Shown here piece by piece: positions 1-7,199 of a stretch of 8,688 nt of DNA (within the stretch, counting starts at the first letter, position 1; every line of letters starts with the position of its first letter). This DNA is from DATFJT01 sp965230755 (GTDB lineage Bacteria; Bacteroidota; Bacteroidia; Chitinophagales; Saprospiraceae). Below the pieces are notes generated by a model that saw nothing but the letters and a program-made list of their open reading frames with translations, searched no databases and was not told the origin of the DNA. The position numbers were made by a program, and so were the translations under genes. The DNA lies in the NCBI GenBank assembly GCA_965230755.1, contig CBDDLT010000022.1:1-8688 (forward strand), read 5' to 3'.

Positions 1-62
1 GGAATTCAAATTATCACATTATGAAAATATTTACTCTGTTCTTTTTATATCTCTTTATTGTT

Positions 63-70
63 GCGTTGAA
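63..70 (+). other. Apparent frameshift 1 in the propeller gene (one base missing)
   Basis: The signal-peptide frame from the ATG at 21 stops at a TAG at 108-110. The frame one base back encodes FSQSSWEHYVAVG and then a first propeller blade (CANSGGLLILDLET). One extra G before position 69 would give ALEIFSQSSW, a natural signal-peptide end and mature start. The downstream frame is also open to the left edge of the window but has no ATG, GTG or TTG there, so a start in that frame is less likely. Confidence 0.65.
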
Positions 71-480
71 ATATTTTCACAATCTTCTTGGGAACATTAT
101 GTTGCCGTAGGAAGAACCTATGATGTTGAAAGACTTGACAACAAAGCCTATTGTGCTAACTCTGGTGGACTGCTCATCTTAGATTTGGAAACCAATACCG
201 AATTATTACTAAATCCAAGTAATAGCAGTATTCTTGAACTTGGAGTGGATCAACTTGAAATTGCAAATAATGGAAATCTTTGGCTAATTGGTCGAGAAGA
301 ACGAAGGATGTATTCTTATAATGGAGTTGATTTTGCTCTGCACCTAGATTCCATATCAGGCATCTTAGATATGATCATGATAGAAGATAAGATATGGTTT
401 ACGGCAAGTAGAATTCACAATGAACATCAAGGCTATTATAAACTATATTCCTTTTCTCTGAACGATGGATTGCTTATTGA

Positions 481-505
481 TCATTCCACCCAACTTCCAA
501 TGGCA
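481..505 (+). other. Apparent frameshift 2 in the propeller gene (one base missing)
   Basis: The upstream frame ends ...DHSTQLPMA at the TAG at 506-508. The downstream frame is closed by a TGA at 478-480 and then reads NGIELFSTDQNNNLWLTLED, a typical blade. The switch must therefore lie between 481 and 505. One base added in the proline codon near 497-499 would join the two as STQLPNGIELF. No long homopolymer is present here. Confidence 0.75.
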
Positions 506-1774
506 TAGAATTATTCTCTACCGATCAGAATAATAATTTATGGTTGACTCTAGAAGATTCAATAGTCAGGTATGACGGACTTGATTTTTTTGATGTAATA
601 GCTTTTTCTGACACTTTGTCCCTAATAAATAAGATATCCCATTTTGTAGATTCTCAAAATAGACACTGGTTATCGACCATCAAATATATCTACGATGATA
701 TCACTATGGATTTTATGTCAAAATCCACTATTTATACTATTGAAAACGGTATCTGGTCTTCCATAACCACCGACGCTCGAGTTGGTGAATTTTATGAATT
801 TCAACCCAATGAAATCACTGTAAATACAGGAAATGCGGTCGGCCAGGTAAGGAATGGTCAAATCCTCTTAGACACTGTCAGTCAAATGTACCCTTCATTG
901 CCTTTAGACTTGAACATCCTTTATATGGAATCATTAGAGACCGTCTGGCTGGAAAGTGGATTCCAGATACAGGATTATGGTTTATACCAGCTTGAACAAA
1001 ACAACATTACTCAATTTGGAGTGAATAGTGATTTCCTATCTTGGGTATTGTATGATATCGTGAAAGACTGTGATGAAAATTTGATGGTTAGTTCTCCTCA
1101 TCGAATTCAAACATATCGGAATAATCAGTGGGAAACCATTTCTAGAAATCCGGAAAACGAAAATTGTCTATTGTACACTTTTATTGAAAAACCGAATAAT
1201 TGCGAAAATTGGATAGAAGGACTTTCGGACGACTGCTTTTCGATCTGGCAAATTCAAGAAGATAGTTTAATAGAATCAGAAATACTTCCCTTAGAAATGA
1301 GATCCCTAACTTTTGATCCAATGGGGAACATATACGGAGTTGCTCGACCTGATCGTACTGGTTTACTTGTTAAAGTAGGTCCGGATGGATCTTCCATTTC
1401 ATATCCAATACCTTTATCTCCATCGCGAAATACAGCCTGTGAATATACCAACTCAGGATCGGTATTTGTAGTTGCATTTAGCAATTCGGGAGAAGGACAT
1501 AAAATATACGAATTCCATGATGAGATATTTACTGAACATAACATTGAGCAATTTGGTGATATAAATATTGCGCAATGGGTTTATGAAGATTCCAATGGTC
1601 ACATTTGGTTTGCTACTAGAGAGACCTTACTGGAATATGATGGAATCAGTTGGACAGAACACAATCTTAACATTGATAATCGCTACAATTACATCAATGA
1701 TATCCTTGAAGATGATTTGGGCAATTTGTGGATAGCCACCAGAGAAGAGGGATTGATATATTATGATGGCAATA

Positions 1775-1798
1775 ATACTACGGCTTATACTACGGCTA
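1775..1798 (+). repeat. 12-bp tandem duplication inside the propeller gene
   Basis: Two adjacent 12-bp units share 11 of 12 bases (ATACTACGGCTT then ATACTACGGCTA). In the reading frame they encode the repeated TTAY/TTAN tract just after the blade that reads GLIYYDGNN. The unit is a multiple of three, so the frame is kept. It looks like a small local duplication in a loop between blades. Confidence 0.75.
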
Positions 1799-2208
1799 AT
1801 TCGGACTTATTGAATACAGAATGCTTAGGATTGGTCATTACCAACAATGAATATTTGTGGATCAGGCACGGCAATGGTCTCACAAGAATGACATTAGATG
1901 AAGAAAAAACGGACAACGAGGATCCCAGTTTTACATTAACGGCCCCTTCTCTCTTTCCAAATCCATCTTTGGGTCAAATCAATCTGATTAACCCTGAAGG
2001 AGAAGAAAGGAAATATGAAATCATTGACTTGAATGGAAAAGCGATATTGAAGGAAGTCACAAGTTCAACCAAATGGCAGGCAAATCTCAAGCCTGGTGTT
2101 TACCTGGTCAAAATAAGTAATGAGTCCGGCCAAGCTGTGGAGAAGCTTGTCGTTTTCTAATTAGAATCATCTTGGCTTCGATTATATATAAATACAATCA
2201 TGTTAATA

Positions 2209-2673
2209 TCAATCCAAAGGAAACACCGAAGACCTTTTGATCTCATTCAAAACAAATGTGCTTTTTATCTGTGCTACATTGGGCAAAGCGGCTAGTTTGC
2301 CAGAGGAAAATTGATGATAGGCATTCAGATCTGAGACTACCACTTTCAATAAAAAGTCATTGGCTCCTCCCATTAAATAGCATTCGAGCACTTCCGGCAC
2401 CTTCTTTATCGCTTCGCTAAATTTTTGAATTTCCTCCAATTTTTGACTATCCAAGGAAACCGAACAGAAGACAACCATGGATTTACTCACAGCCTCGCGA
2501 TTGATCACTGCAACATATTTTTCTATGATACCCTCTTTGTCATACCTTTTTATTCGCTCATAAATTGGCGTTTTTGTCATATTTAAACTTGCAGTCAACT
2601 CCTTAATATTAATCTTGGAGTCACTTTGTAGGTGTTCTAAAAGTCGCTTATCAATTGCATCTAATTTCAACAT
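2209..2673 (-). CDS. Lrp/AsnC family transcriptional regulator
   Basis: A 154-residue protein of normal length for the family. Residues about 3-60 form the N-terminal winged helix-turn-helix: LDAIDKRLLEHLQ, then NIKELTASLNM, with TKTPIYERIKRYDKEGII as the recognition-helix and wing region. Residues about 66-145 form the C-terminal RAM/AsnC ligand-binding domain, including ECYLMGGANDFLLKV, which matches the conserved G.D-type effector-site stretch. Family members form dimers to octamers, bind amino acids and control amino-acid metabolism genes. The start ATG (2671-2673) has an AGGAAAG site six bases upstream. The gene diverges from the Cys/Met-metabolism enzyme gene at 2837, which makes that enzyme and its own promoter the likely targets (inference). 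It converges on the propeller gene with 48 bp between the two stops. The effector amino acid cannot be read from the sequence. Confidence 0.95.
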   Translation of the reverse strand: MLKLDAIDKRLLEHLQSDSKINIKELTASLNMTKTPIYERIKRYDKEGIIEKYVAVINREAVSKSMVVFCSVSLDSQKLEEIQKFSEAIKKVPEVLECYLMGGANDFLLKVVVSDLNAYHQFSSGKLAALPNVAQIKSTFVLNEIKRSSVFPLD

Positions 2674-2674
2674 G

Positions 2675-2751
2675 GGAAACTTTCCTTTTTTTCTATAAAT
2701 ACCGGAAATTTAAAGACACAATTTCCCGTTTAACTCTAATTTTCAGGAAAA
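2675..2751. repeat. Cluster of three GGAAA/TTTCC-type dyads, candidate Lrp operator
   Basis: Three inverted repeats lie in a row. They are GGAAA-C-TTTCC at 2675-2685; GGAAATT at 2704-2710 with AATTTCC at 2720-2726 (9-bp gap); and TTTTC-AG-GAAAA at 2740-2751. Their centres are about 35 and 30 bp apart, roughly three helical turns each. Lrp-family octamers are known to bind several degenerate AT-rich dyads on the same DNA face, so an autoregulatory or shared operator is a fair inference. Chance dyads are also common in AT-rich DNA. Confidence 0.4.
2680..2686 (-). promoter_or_regulatory. Ribosome binding site of the Lrp-family gene
   Basis: On the minus strand the sequence reads AGGAAAG, six bases before the ATG at 2673. 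It is one of the clearer Shine-Dalgarno-like sites in the window and supports this start. It overlaps the GGAAACTTTCC dyad at 2675-2685. Confidence 0.55.
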
Positions 2752-2836
2752 ATACATGCTTATAATAACAATTGCACTATTTATTCCCAACAAGGTTAAT
2801 TTTACAATACATATTGAAGTCTAAACAAATACTCGT

Positions 2837-4123
2837 ATGAAAGATTTTATGTTCCCTGAAAGTTTAATGATGACACATGGTTATCGGCCGGAGTGGTCCG
2901 AAGGAGCCGTTAAGGTACCTTTGTTTTTGACCTCTACTTTTGCTTTCAATACTGCAGAGGAAGGAAAGTCATTTTTCGAATTGGCCTATGGACTTCGAGA
3001 AAAAGAACAAGAAGAACAACTTGGTCTAATTTACAGTAGAATTAATAATCCAAATCTGGAAATACTCGAAACCCGTCTTTGCCTTTGGGATAAAGCAGAT
3101 GATTGTGCCGTTTTTGAAAGTGGGATGTCAGCCATCAGCACCACCCTACTCGAATTTTTGAATCCAGGTGATTTATTACTGTTTAGCTCTCCTACCTATG
3201 GTGGAACGGACCACTTCATCAATAGTTTTCTGAAAAAGATTGGAGTAGAATCCGTTGGATTTTACTCTCACCAGACCAAAGAAGAGATCATAGAACTGAT
3301 TGAAAAAACAGGCAAAAGCGATCGACTCAATCACATTTACATAGAAACCCCTGCCAATCCAACCAATGACTTGATTGATATAAAAATGTGCAAGGAAATT
3401 GCCAATCATTTCAGCACCAAAGACAAGGAAATCAAGATCTCAGTGGACAACACTTATATGGGACCGATTTGGTCCAACCCTCTTCAACATGGGGCTGATT
3501 TGGTCATTTATTCTGCAACCAAATACATCGGCGGACATAGTGATATTATAGCGGGAGCTGTGTTGGGGAATGACGAACTCATTAAAAGAGTCAAAGTTCT
3601 AAGAACATTTCTGGGTAATATGGCAAGTCCACATACCTGTTGGTTGCTGCTCAGAAGTCTTGAAACACTCAAAGTACGAATGGAACAACAAGCCAGAAAC
3701 GCGAAAGATATTGCTGAATTCTTAGAATCTCATGACGCCGTTGAAAAAGTACTTTATCTGGGTAATTTAGATAAGTTCTCGGCCTCATATCATATCTTCA
3801 AAGAACAATATAGTTCTTCGGGAGCCATGATTTCCTTTACCATTAAAGGTGGTGAAAAAGAGGCTTTCTTGTTGATGAATCAGCTAAAACTCATTAAACT
3901 AGCGGTGAGCTTAGGAAGTACGGAAAGCTTGGTTCAACATCCGGCTTCTATGACCCATGCCGGTGTTTGTCCCGAATTAAAAAAGAAAATCGGTATTACA
4001 GATAACTTGATTCGACTTTCTGTAGGAATAGAAAACAGCCAGGATCTAATCTGGGATATTAATCAGGCTCTTAAAAGTATTGGAAATTTAAAGGAGTTGG
4101 AATTAGCACACCATTCCAATTAA
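2837..4123 (+). CDS. Cystathionine gamma-synthase family (Cys/Met metabolism) PLP-dependent enzyme
   Basis: A 428-residue fold-type I PLP enzyme of the Cys/Met-metabolism family (cystathionine gamma-synthase, gamma-lyase, methionine gamma-lyase, O-acylhomoserine sulfhydrylase). Visible sites are Y66-S-R68 (cofactor phosphate from the partner subunit), G96-M97 (phosphate loop), Y121 stacking on the ring in TYGGT, D204 on the ring nitrogen (SVDNTY), K229 as the Schiff-base lysine in SATKYIGGHSD, the SLGSTESL loop at 358-365, and R393 for the substrate carboxylate in LIRLSVGIE. The stretch FFELAYGLREKEQEEQ (about 47-61) before YSR is longer than in the classical enzymes; I recall it from a large, little-studied bacterial subfamily. 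The position of the methionine gamma-lyase marker cysteine (YGCT) is Gly123 here. The enzyme probably forms a cytoplasmic tetramer acting on a sulfur amino acid or homoserine ester; the exact reaction is open. The first ATG is kept because PESLMMTHGYRPEWSEG looks conserved. The divergent Lrp-family gene is its likely regulator. Confidence 0.92.
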   Translation: MKDFMFPESLMMTHGYRPEWSEGAVKVPLFLTSTFAFNTAEEGKSFFELAYGLREKEQEEQLGLIYSRINNPNLEILETRLCLWDKADDCAVFESGMSAISTTLLEFLNPGDLLLFSSPTYGGTDHFINSFLKKIGVESVGFYSHQTKEEIIELIEKTGKSDRLNHIYIETPANPTNDLIDIKMCKEIANHFSTKDKEIKISVDNTYMGPIWSNPLQHGADLVIYSATKYIGGHSDIIAGAVLGNDELIKRVKVLRTFLGNMASPHTCWLLLRSLETLKVRMEQQARNAKDIAEFLESHDAVEKVLYLGNLDKFSASYHIFKEQYSSSGAMISFTIKGGEKEAFLLMNQLKLIKLAVSLGSTESLVQHPASMTHAGVCPELKKKIGITDNLIRLSVGIENSQDLIWDINQALKSIGNLKELELAHHSN

Positions 4124-4168
4124 TGACCTTGACAAGTGTCTAAAAAAAACTTGATTTTCTGCACAGCT

Positions 4169-5983
4169 CTAGTTATTGAGGGCAACTTCAAAAGTTACAT
4201 GTCCAAAGCAAGGCTCGCCTTTGTTCGTTAAGCCCTGTACTAATATCTCGTAAATGCCAGGACGATCAGGTGTATAAAAGCTAATAGTCTCGCCAACTTT
4301 TTCTTCATTTAGAATTACATCAGGCTGCCAATAAAGCACCGGCCTATAGTCAGGATAATGGCTGTTTTCAGTGTGCAAAACTTGCTCAAAGGCCTTTGGT
4401 GGAGAAAATGCTTTGAATGTTGTGAATGCAATCTGCTCGCCCCACTGATAATTTGCAAAATCATCCGTACTGGTAATGATAGAAACAATGGCCCCAATCA
4501 CATAGTCTCCGAGAATGTAATCGGAATTATATACTTCGAGCGCTACGACCTTAGCTGGATTAACTTTCAATAGTTCTTCAATATCAAAGACAGGCACATT
4601 ATCCAATAAAATAAGTGGTGAATCATACCATTTTTGTTGTTCAAAATTGAAAACGCTGAGATTTTCCTTTCCTTCTTTTTTATGAAGCCTAACACCTGGT
4701 GTTATTTCTCGGAAAACTTCGGTCATCGTAGATAGTTTAACAAAATCGCCAAGAACGATCCGACTATCTGGCTCCACAATATTGGTAGATGCAATATTCA
4801 GTCGATCATTCTCATAGACCGATTTGGATGCATTTTTCGGGTAGATTCGCTCCAGTTGTTGCTGAAGATTCAAAAACTCTAAAAGACTGTGAAGCACAGA
4901 ATCATATCGAATAGGTACCGATGCGACTTTTGGATACTTTGAATCAAAATCATTCCGTATCAGCACAGTATTATTTTCCTTTGGAGTACCAACGAACAGA
5001 TCTTTCTGATCTTGTAGATGATGTAAAGGAACGGTGAAATTCCCTTGTTCATCCGTGGTTCCCATGTATAATAATGGTGTTTTCTGGAGCACGGAAACCA
5101 TAGTCACAGCTCCTGTTATATTGTCTTTTTGATCATCTTGAACAAGTCCACTAATGGTAAGGCCTCTCGTTTCCGCAGGCCACTGCAACTGATCGATTTT
5201 CCTAGGAAGAGTCTTTTTCGTTTTGAAAGCATCAGGTAAGTCAAGGGTAAAACCTTCCTCCTGAGCAAATTGCCTGCAATAGGGATCTTCTTGGCAAGAA
5301 GACTTCAACCAGTTATTATGCTTAATCACTTTTTCGGAAGGTAGATTGCCTAAGCCTTGTAAACGAACAGAGGTCGAAAGTTCTGCGGTTATCGGACTTA
5401 TGCCTTTCAGATGAAAACTGATCTTTTCACGAACTTGGTAAATTTCTTTTTGTAGTTCTATTTGAATTGGTATTGGATCAATATTTAGGGCTTTCTGCTG
5501 ATCCAATGAAGCAATTCCTTCATCGTCTGACTCTAATGAATGAGTTGAAATACTTCCTCCTTCGATAAGTGGATTTACAATGGTTAATTGCTGATAGTGA
5601 TAATAACTAGAAGAAAAATTGCGCATATAACGCGTATATGCTCTTAAAAAATAGTACTTACTGGGGACATCTTCGGGAATCCTGAAAGAACCCGCTGCTT
5701 TATTGTTACTCAATAAGTATTTTTCTTGAACGATGACTTCTTGGGATTCATCAAATAATTCGACGTAAAGCACCTTGCTCAAATTCTGTTCGACTTTACC
5801 ATCTAGCATACACCAAGCCTTGAACCAAAGGGTTTCTCCGGCCAGACACACATTTCTATCCAAATGCAAGACCACATGTTCTTGCGGCAGAATCACATCT
5901 TCACAAGATGACTGCGCAGAAAGTTGAATTGCACCTAATAAAAAAGTGCTGATTAAAATGCTTATCTTATTTAACAGATTCAT
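4169..5983 (-). CDS. Secreted MG2-like protein with a TonB-plug-like domain
   Basis: 604 residues; function unknown. A Sec signal peptide (MNLLNKISILISTFLLGAIQLSAQ, shown here only to mark its extent, residues 1-24) is cleaved near LSAQ. Residues about 31-136 resemble the MG2 beta-sandwich of alpha-2-macroglobulins, as in EHVVLHLDRNVCLAGETLWF and later YYFLRAYTRYMRN. Residues about 273-335 look like a carboxypeptidase-regulatory-type repeat (GLTISGLVQDD, then TTDEQGNFTVPL). Residues about 410-505 resemble a TonB-receptor plug (PLILLDNVPV, then VVALEVYNSDYILGDYVIGA and IVSIIT), yet no barrel follows. The C-terminus (about 546-600) has the VLYWQPDV ... ISFYTPDRPGIYEILVQGLT pattern that ends many such Bacteroidota proteins. 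Cysteines 230 and 236 could form a disulfide. It starts 46 bp after the DUF4249 gene stop and is probably its operon partner. It likely sits in the periplasm or at the outer membrane; its task is not known. Confidence 0.85.
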   Translation of the reverse strand: MNLLNKISILISTFLLGAIQLSAQSSCEDVILPQEHVVLHLDRNVCLAGETLWFKAWCMLDGKVEQNLSKVLYVELFDESQEVIVQEKYLLSNNKAAGSFRIPEDVPSKYYFLRAYTRYMRNFSSSYYHYQQLTIVNPLIEGGSISTHSLESDDEGIASLDQQKALNIDPIPIQIELQKEIYQVREKISFHLKGISPITAELSTSVRLQGLGNLPSEKVIKHNNWLKSSCQEDPYCRQFAQEEGFTLDLPDAFKTKKTLPRKIDQLQWPAETRGLTISGLVQDDQKDNITGAVTMVSVLQKTPLLYMGTTDEQGNFTVPLHHLQDQKDLFVGTPKENNTVLIRNDFDSKYPKVASVPIRYDSVLHSLLEFLNLQQQLERIYPKNASKSVYENDRLNIASTNIVEPDSRIVLGDFVKLSTMTEVFREITPGVRLHKKEGKENLSVFNFEQQKWYDSPLILLDNVPVFDIEELLKVNPAKVVALEVYNSDYILGDYVIGAIVSIITSTDDFANYQWGEQIAFTTFKAFSPPKAFEQVLHTENSHYPDYRPVLYWQPDVILNEEKVGETISFYTPDRPGIYEILVQGLTNKGEPCFGHVTFEVALNN

Positions 5984-5989
5984 TCTATT

Positions 5990-5993
5990 TCCT
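5990..5993 (-). promoter_or_regulatory. Ribosome binding site of the MG2/plug-like gene
   Basis: On the minus strand AGGA lies six bases before the ATG at 5983 (GCAGGAAATAGA then ATG). It supports this start, which is also the one that opens the signal peptide. The 46-bp gap to the upstream gene shows no terminator-like hairpin. Confidence 0.5.
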
Positions 5994-6029
5994 GCGATTG
6001 TAATATTTAATTCGATGATGAAAACATTA

Positions 6030-7199
6030 TTATTCTTCCCAAAAATCCGGTCTAGTCAATGTACCGCCTAATTTTCTGCAATCAAAACATTCATCATTAC
6101 CTAAGGTCCTGCCACCCAAATCTTGATAAATATACACCGGCCAATGTGCAGGAGGAATGAAACCCAACTGTCCAATGGACATGTAGTCTGGTTCACAGTA
6201 AGAAAATGAAAAACCCAATTCTTCCGGATGATCGACGAAAATCCTTTTTTCATCTTGCCCTGCAACCAAGAAAAAGCCCAAGACAGTTTCGTTCGGATCA
6301 TCAGTATTGAAAAGGTTTCCTCTTATTTGAAAAGGCTGTGAATTATATAGCGATTCTTGACTTTCGATCTGACCTTGTAGCTTATTCCAAAAATTATATG
6401 CTTCCTGGGTGATTGTCAATTGCTTGACCAGCAAACTGTATCTAATGGAAAGTTCTCGCCCACCTATTCTAGCAAAATTAAGAGGCAAGCGTTCTATTTT
6501 GGGTTCACTAAGTGTAGAAGTGTTGATAGTAAATACTTCATTAATCTGATCTGTTCGCCAGCAAGTCTTGAACTCGGTCGGATTGGGATAAGGGTATATG
6601 ATGCGATTATTATAAATATAGTCAATGGTAAAATCGGACTCGTACTTAAATGTAGCTTCCAGAGACCACAACAAATAATTCTCGCTATTCTCTGCTTCAT
6701 CGGCGTTTACATAAAACTGATAGCCGGGCACATTGGGTTGTTGAATACTCAAATACCTATATTCTATTTCGGCTTCAACCGTATCAATATTTATGGTACT
6801 TGGCATTCTCTGATACTCCGATTCATAGCGCTTTCCATTCTGAAGCTGAATACTCAATTTATAGCTTTTACCAGCGGTGCCCTGTATGCCATTGATCGAA
6901 GTGATATAATTACCCGGTTGATTTTCCACTAAAGTTTCACGTACTCCACCTTCTTCTATTATTTCAACAATGGCGTCTTCCACTACTTGTTGATCATCTT
7001 CAAAAATCCCCGAAGAAAGCGATAACTTAATCGTGTAGGGTCCCGGCATATCAGTAATCGAACCATCAACTACAAGTACTGCATCAAAATCATCCAATTC
7101 CGGATTAAAATCTTCTTCACAAGCGATAAGACCAAAAAGCAATAAGATGACCAAAGCCAACCAATACATCCAATAGCTGATTGAAGTTCTAATTGTCAT
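6030..7199 (-). CDS. DUF4249 family outer-membrane lipoprotein
   Basis: 389 residues from the ATG at 7197-7199. A TTG nine bases further upstream is also in frame but less likely. The N-terminus is a lipoprotein signal with a long hydrophobic core and lipobox LIAC, giving lipidated Cys27. The next residues, EEDF, are acidic, as in Bacteroidota surface-export signals. The mature part matches DUF4249: a beta-sandwich-like start (AVLVVDGSITDMPGPYTIKLSL), a repeat region typical of receptor-linked lipoproteins, and the diagnostic end CFDCRKLGGTLTRPDFWEE with a CxxC pair at 371 and 374. DUF4249 genes are regularly found directly after TonB-dependent receptor genes, and here the start overlaps the receptor stop by 11 nt, so translation is probably coupled. 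By analogy with SusD it may cap or feed the receptor from the cell surface (inference). The ligand is unknown. Confidence 0.9.
   Translation of the reverse strand: MTIRTSISYWMYWLALVILLLFGLIACEEDFNPELDDFDAVLVVDGSITDMPGPYTIKLSLSSGIFEDDQQVVEDAIVEIIEEGGVRETLVENQPGNYITSINGIQGTAGKSYKLSIQLQNGKRYESEYQRMPSTINIDTVEAEIEYRYLSIQQPNVPGYQFYVNADEAENSENYLLWSLEATFKYESDFTIDYIYNNRIIYPYPNPTEFKTCWRTDQINEVFTINTSTLSEPKIERLPLNFARIGGRELSIRYSLLVKQLTITQEAYNFWNKLQGQIESQESLYNSQPFQIRGNLFNTDDPNETVLGFFLVAGQDEKRIFVDHPEELGFSFSYCEPDYMSIGQLGFIPPAHWPVYIYQDLGGRTLGNDECFDCRKLGGTLTRPDFWEE

Larger units (their letters stand above)
21..2160 (+). pseudogene. Frameshifted secreted beta-propeller protein with C-terminal T9SS type A sorting domain
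   Basis: This is one gene in three frames. An ATG at 21 opens a signal peptide (MKIFTLFFLYLFIVAL). The frame then moves by one base at about 63-70 into a frame that reads FSQSSWEHYVAVGRTYDV and runs to a TAG at 506-508. It moves again at 481-505 into the frame that ends at 2160. Adding one base at each site gives 713 residues. The probable cleavage is after FSQ (about residue 21). The mature part has irregular propeller blades of the two-component-regulator-propeller type, recognised by GNLW/NNLW/GHIW turns followed by YDG (e.g. NNNLWLTLEDS, GHIWFATRETLLEYDG, GNLWIATREEGLIYYDG). Residues about 645-713 form a T9SS sorting domain: LFPNPS, then YEIIDLNGK, then LKPGVYLVKI, ending EKLVVF. By family knowledge such proteins are exported through Sec and then T9SS to the cell surface. 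No catalytic domain or histidine kinase is present, and the ligand is unknown. It could be a pseudogene or an intact gene carrying two base-call deletions; the sequence cannot settle which. Confidence 0.8.
2674..2836. promoter_or_regulatory. Divergent promoter and operator region between the Lrp-family regulator and the PLP enzyme
   Basis: This 163-bp AT-rich spacer must carry the promoters of both flanking genes. I found no convincing Bacteroidota promoter (TTG, spacer, then TAnnTTTG). The closest -7-like strings are TAAATTTC on the minus strand near 2703-2713 and TAATTTTA on the plus strand near 2800. The part nearest the regulator holds three dyads, listed separately. The PLP gene has no clear Shine-Dalgarno sequence before its ATG, only an A-rich stretch, which is common in Bacteroidota. 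Confidence 0.6.

Noticed and set aside
481..505. Phase-variable or programmed frameshift in the propeller gene
   Set aside because: Neither break has a long homopolymer, a short tandem repeat or a slippery heptamer with a downstream structure, so simple base loss or sequencing error is more likely.
1254..1544. 96-codon open frame on the minus strand
   Set aside because: It is antisense to propeller blades that are plainly coding on the plus strand and has no domain of its own.
544..2160. The 544-2160 frame as an independent gene starting with TTG at 544
   Set aside because: The TTG lies in the middle of a blade motif (NNNLWLTLED), the frame is open upstream to 481, and the protein would lack a signal peptide although it carries a T9SS domain.
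2161..2208. Search for a terminator between the convergent propeller and Lrp-family genes
   Set aside because: The 48 bp are AT-rich with no GC stem followed by a T run on either strand.
3176..3409. 77-codon open frame on the minus strand
   Set aside because: It is antisense to the catalytic core of the PLP enzyme, where every residue pattern fits the plus-strand protein.
4128..4153. Possible bidirectional terminator between the convergent PLP and MG2/plug genes
   Set aside because: The stem CAAGT/ACTTG is only five pairs with an 11-base A-rich loop, and the A8/T8 run sits in the loop rather than after the stem. The location suits a terminator, but the structure is too weak to call.
6420..6932. 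170-codon open frame on the plus strand
   Set aside because: It lies wholly opposite the DUF4249 gene, which has clear family motifs on the minus strand. The plus-strand translation shows no recognisable domain and no ribosome binding site.
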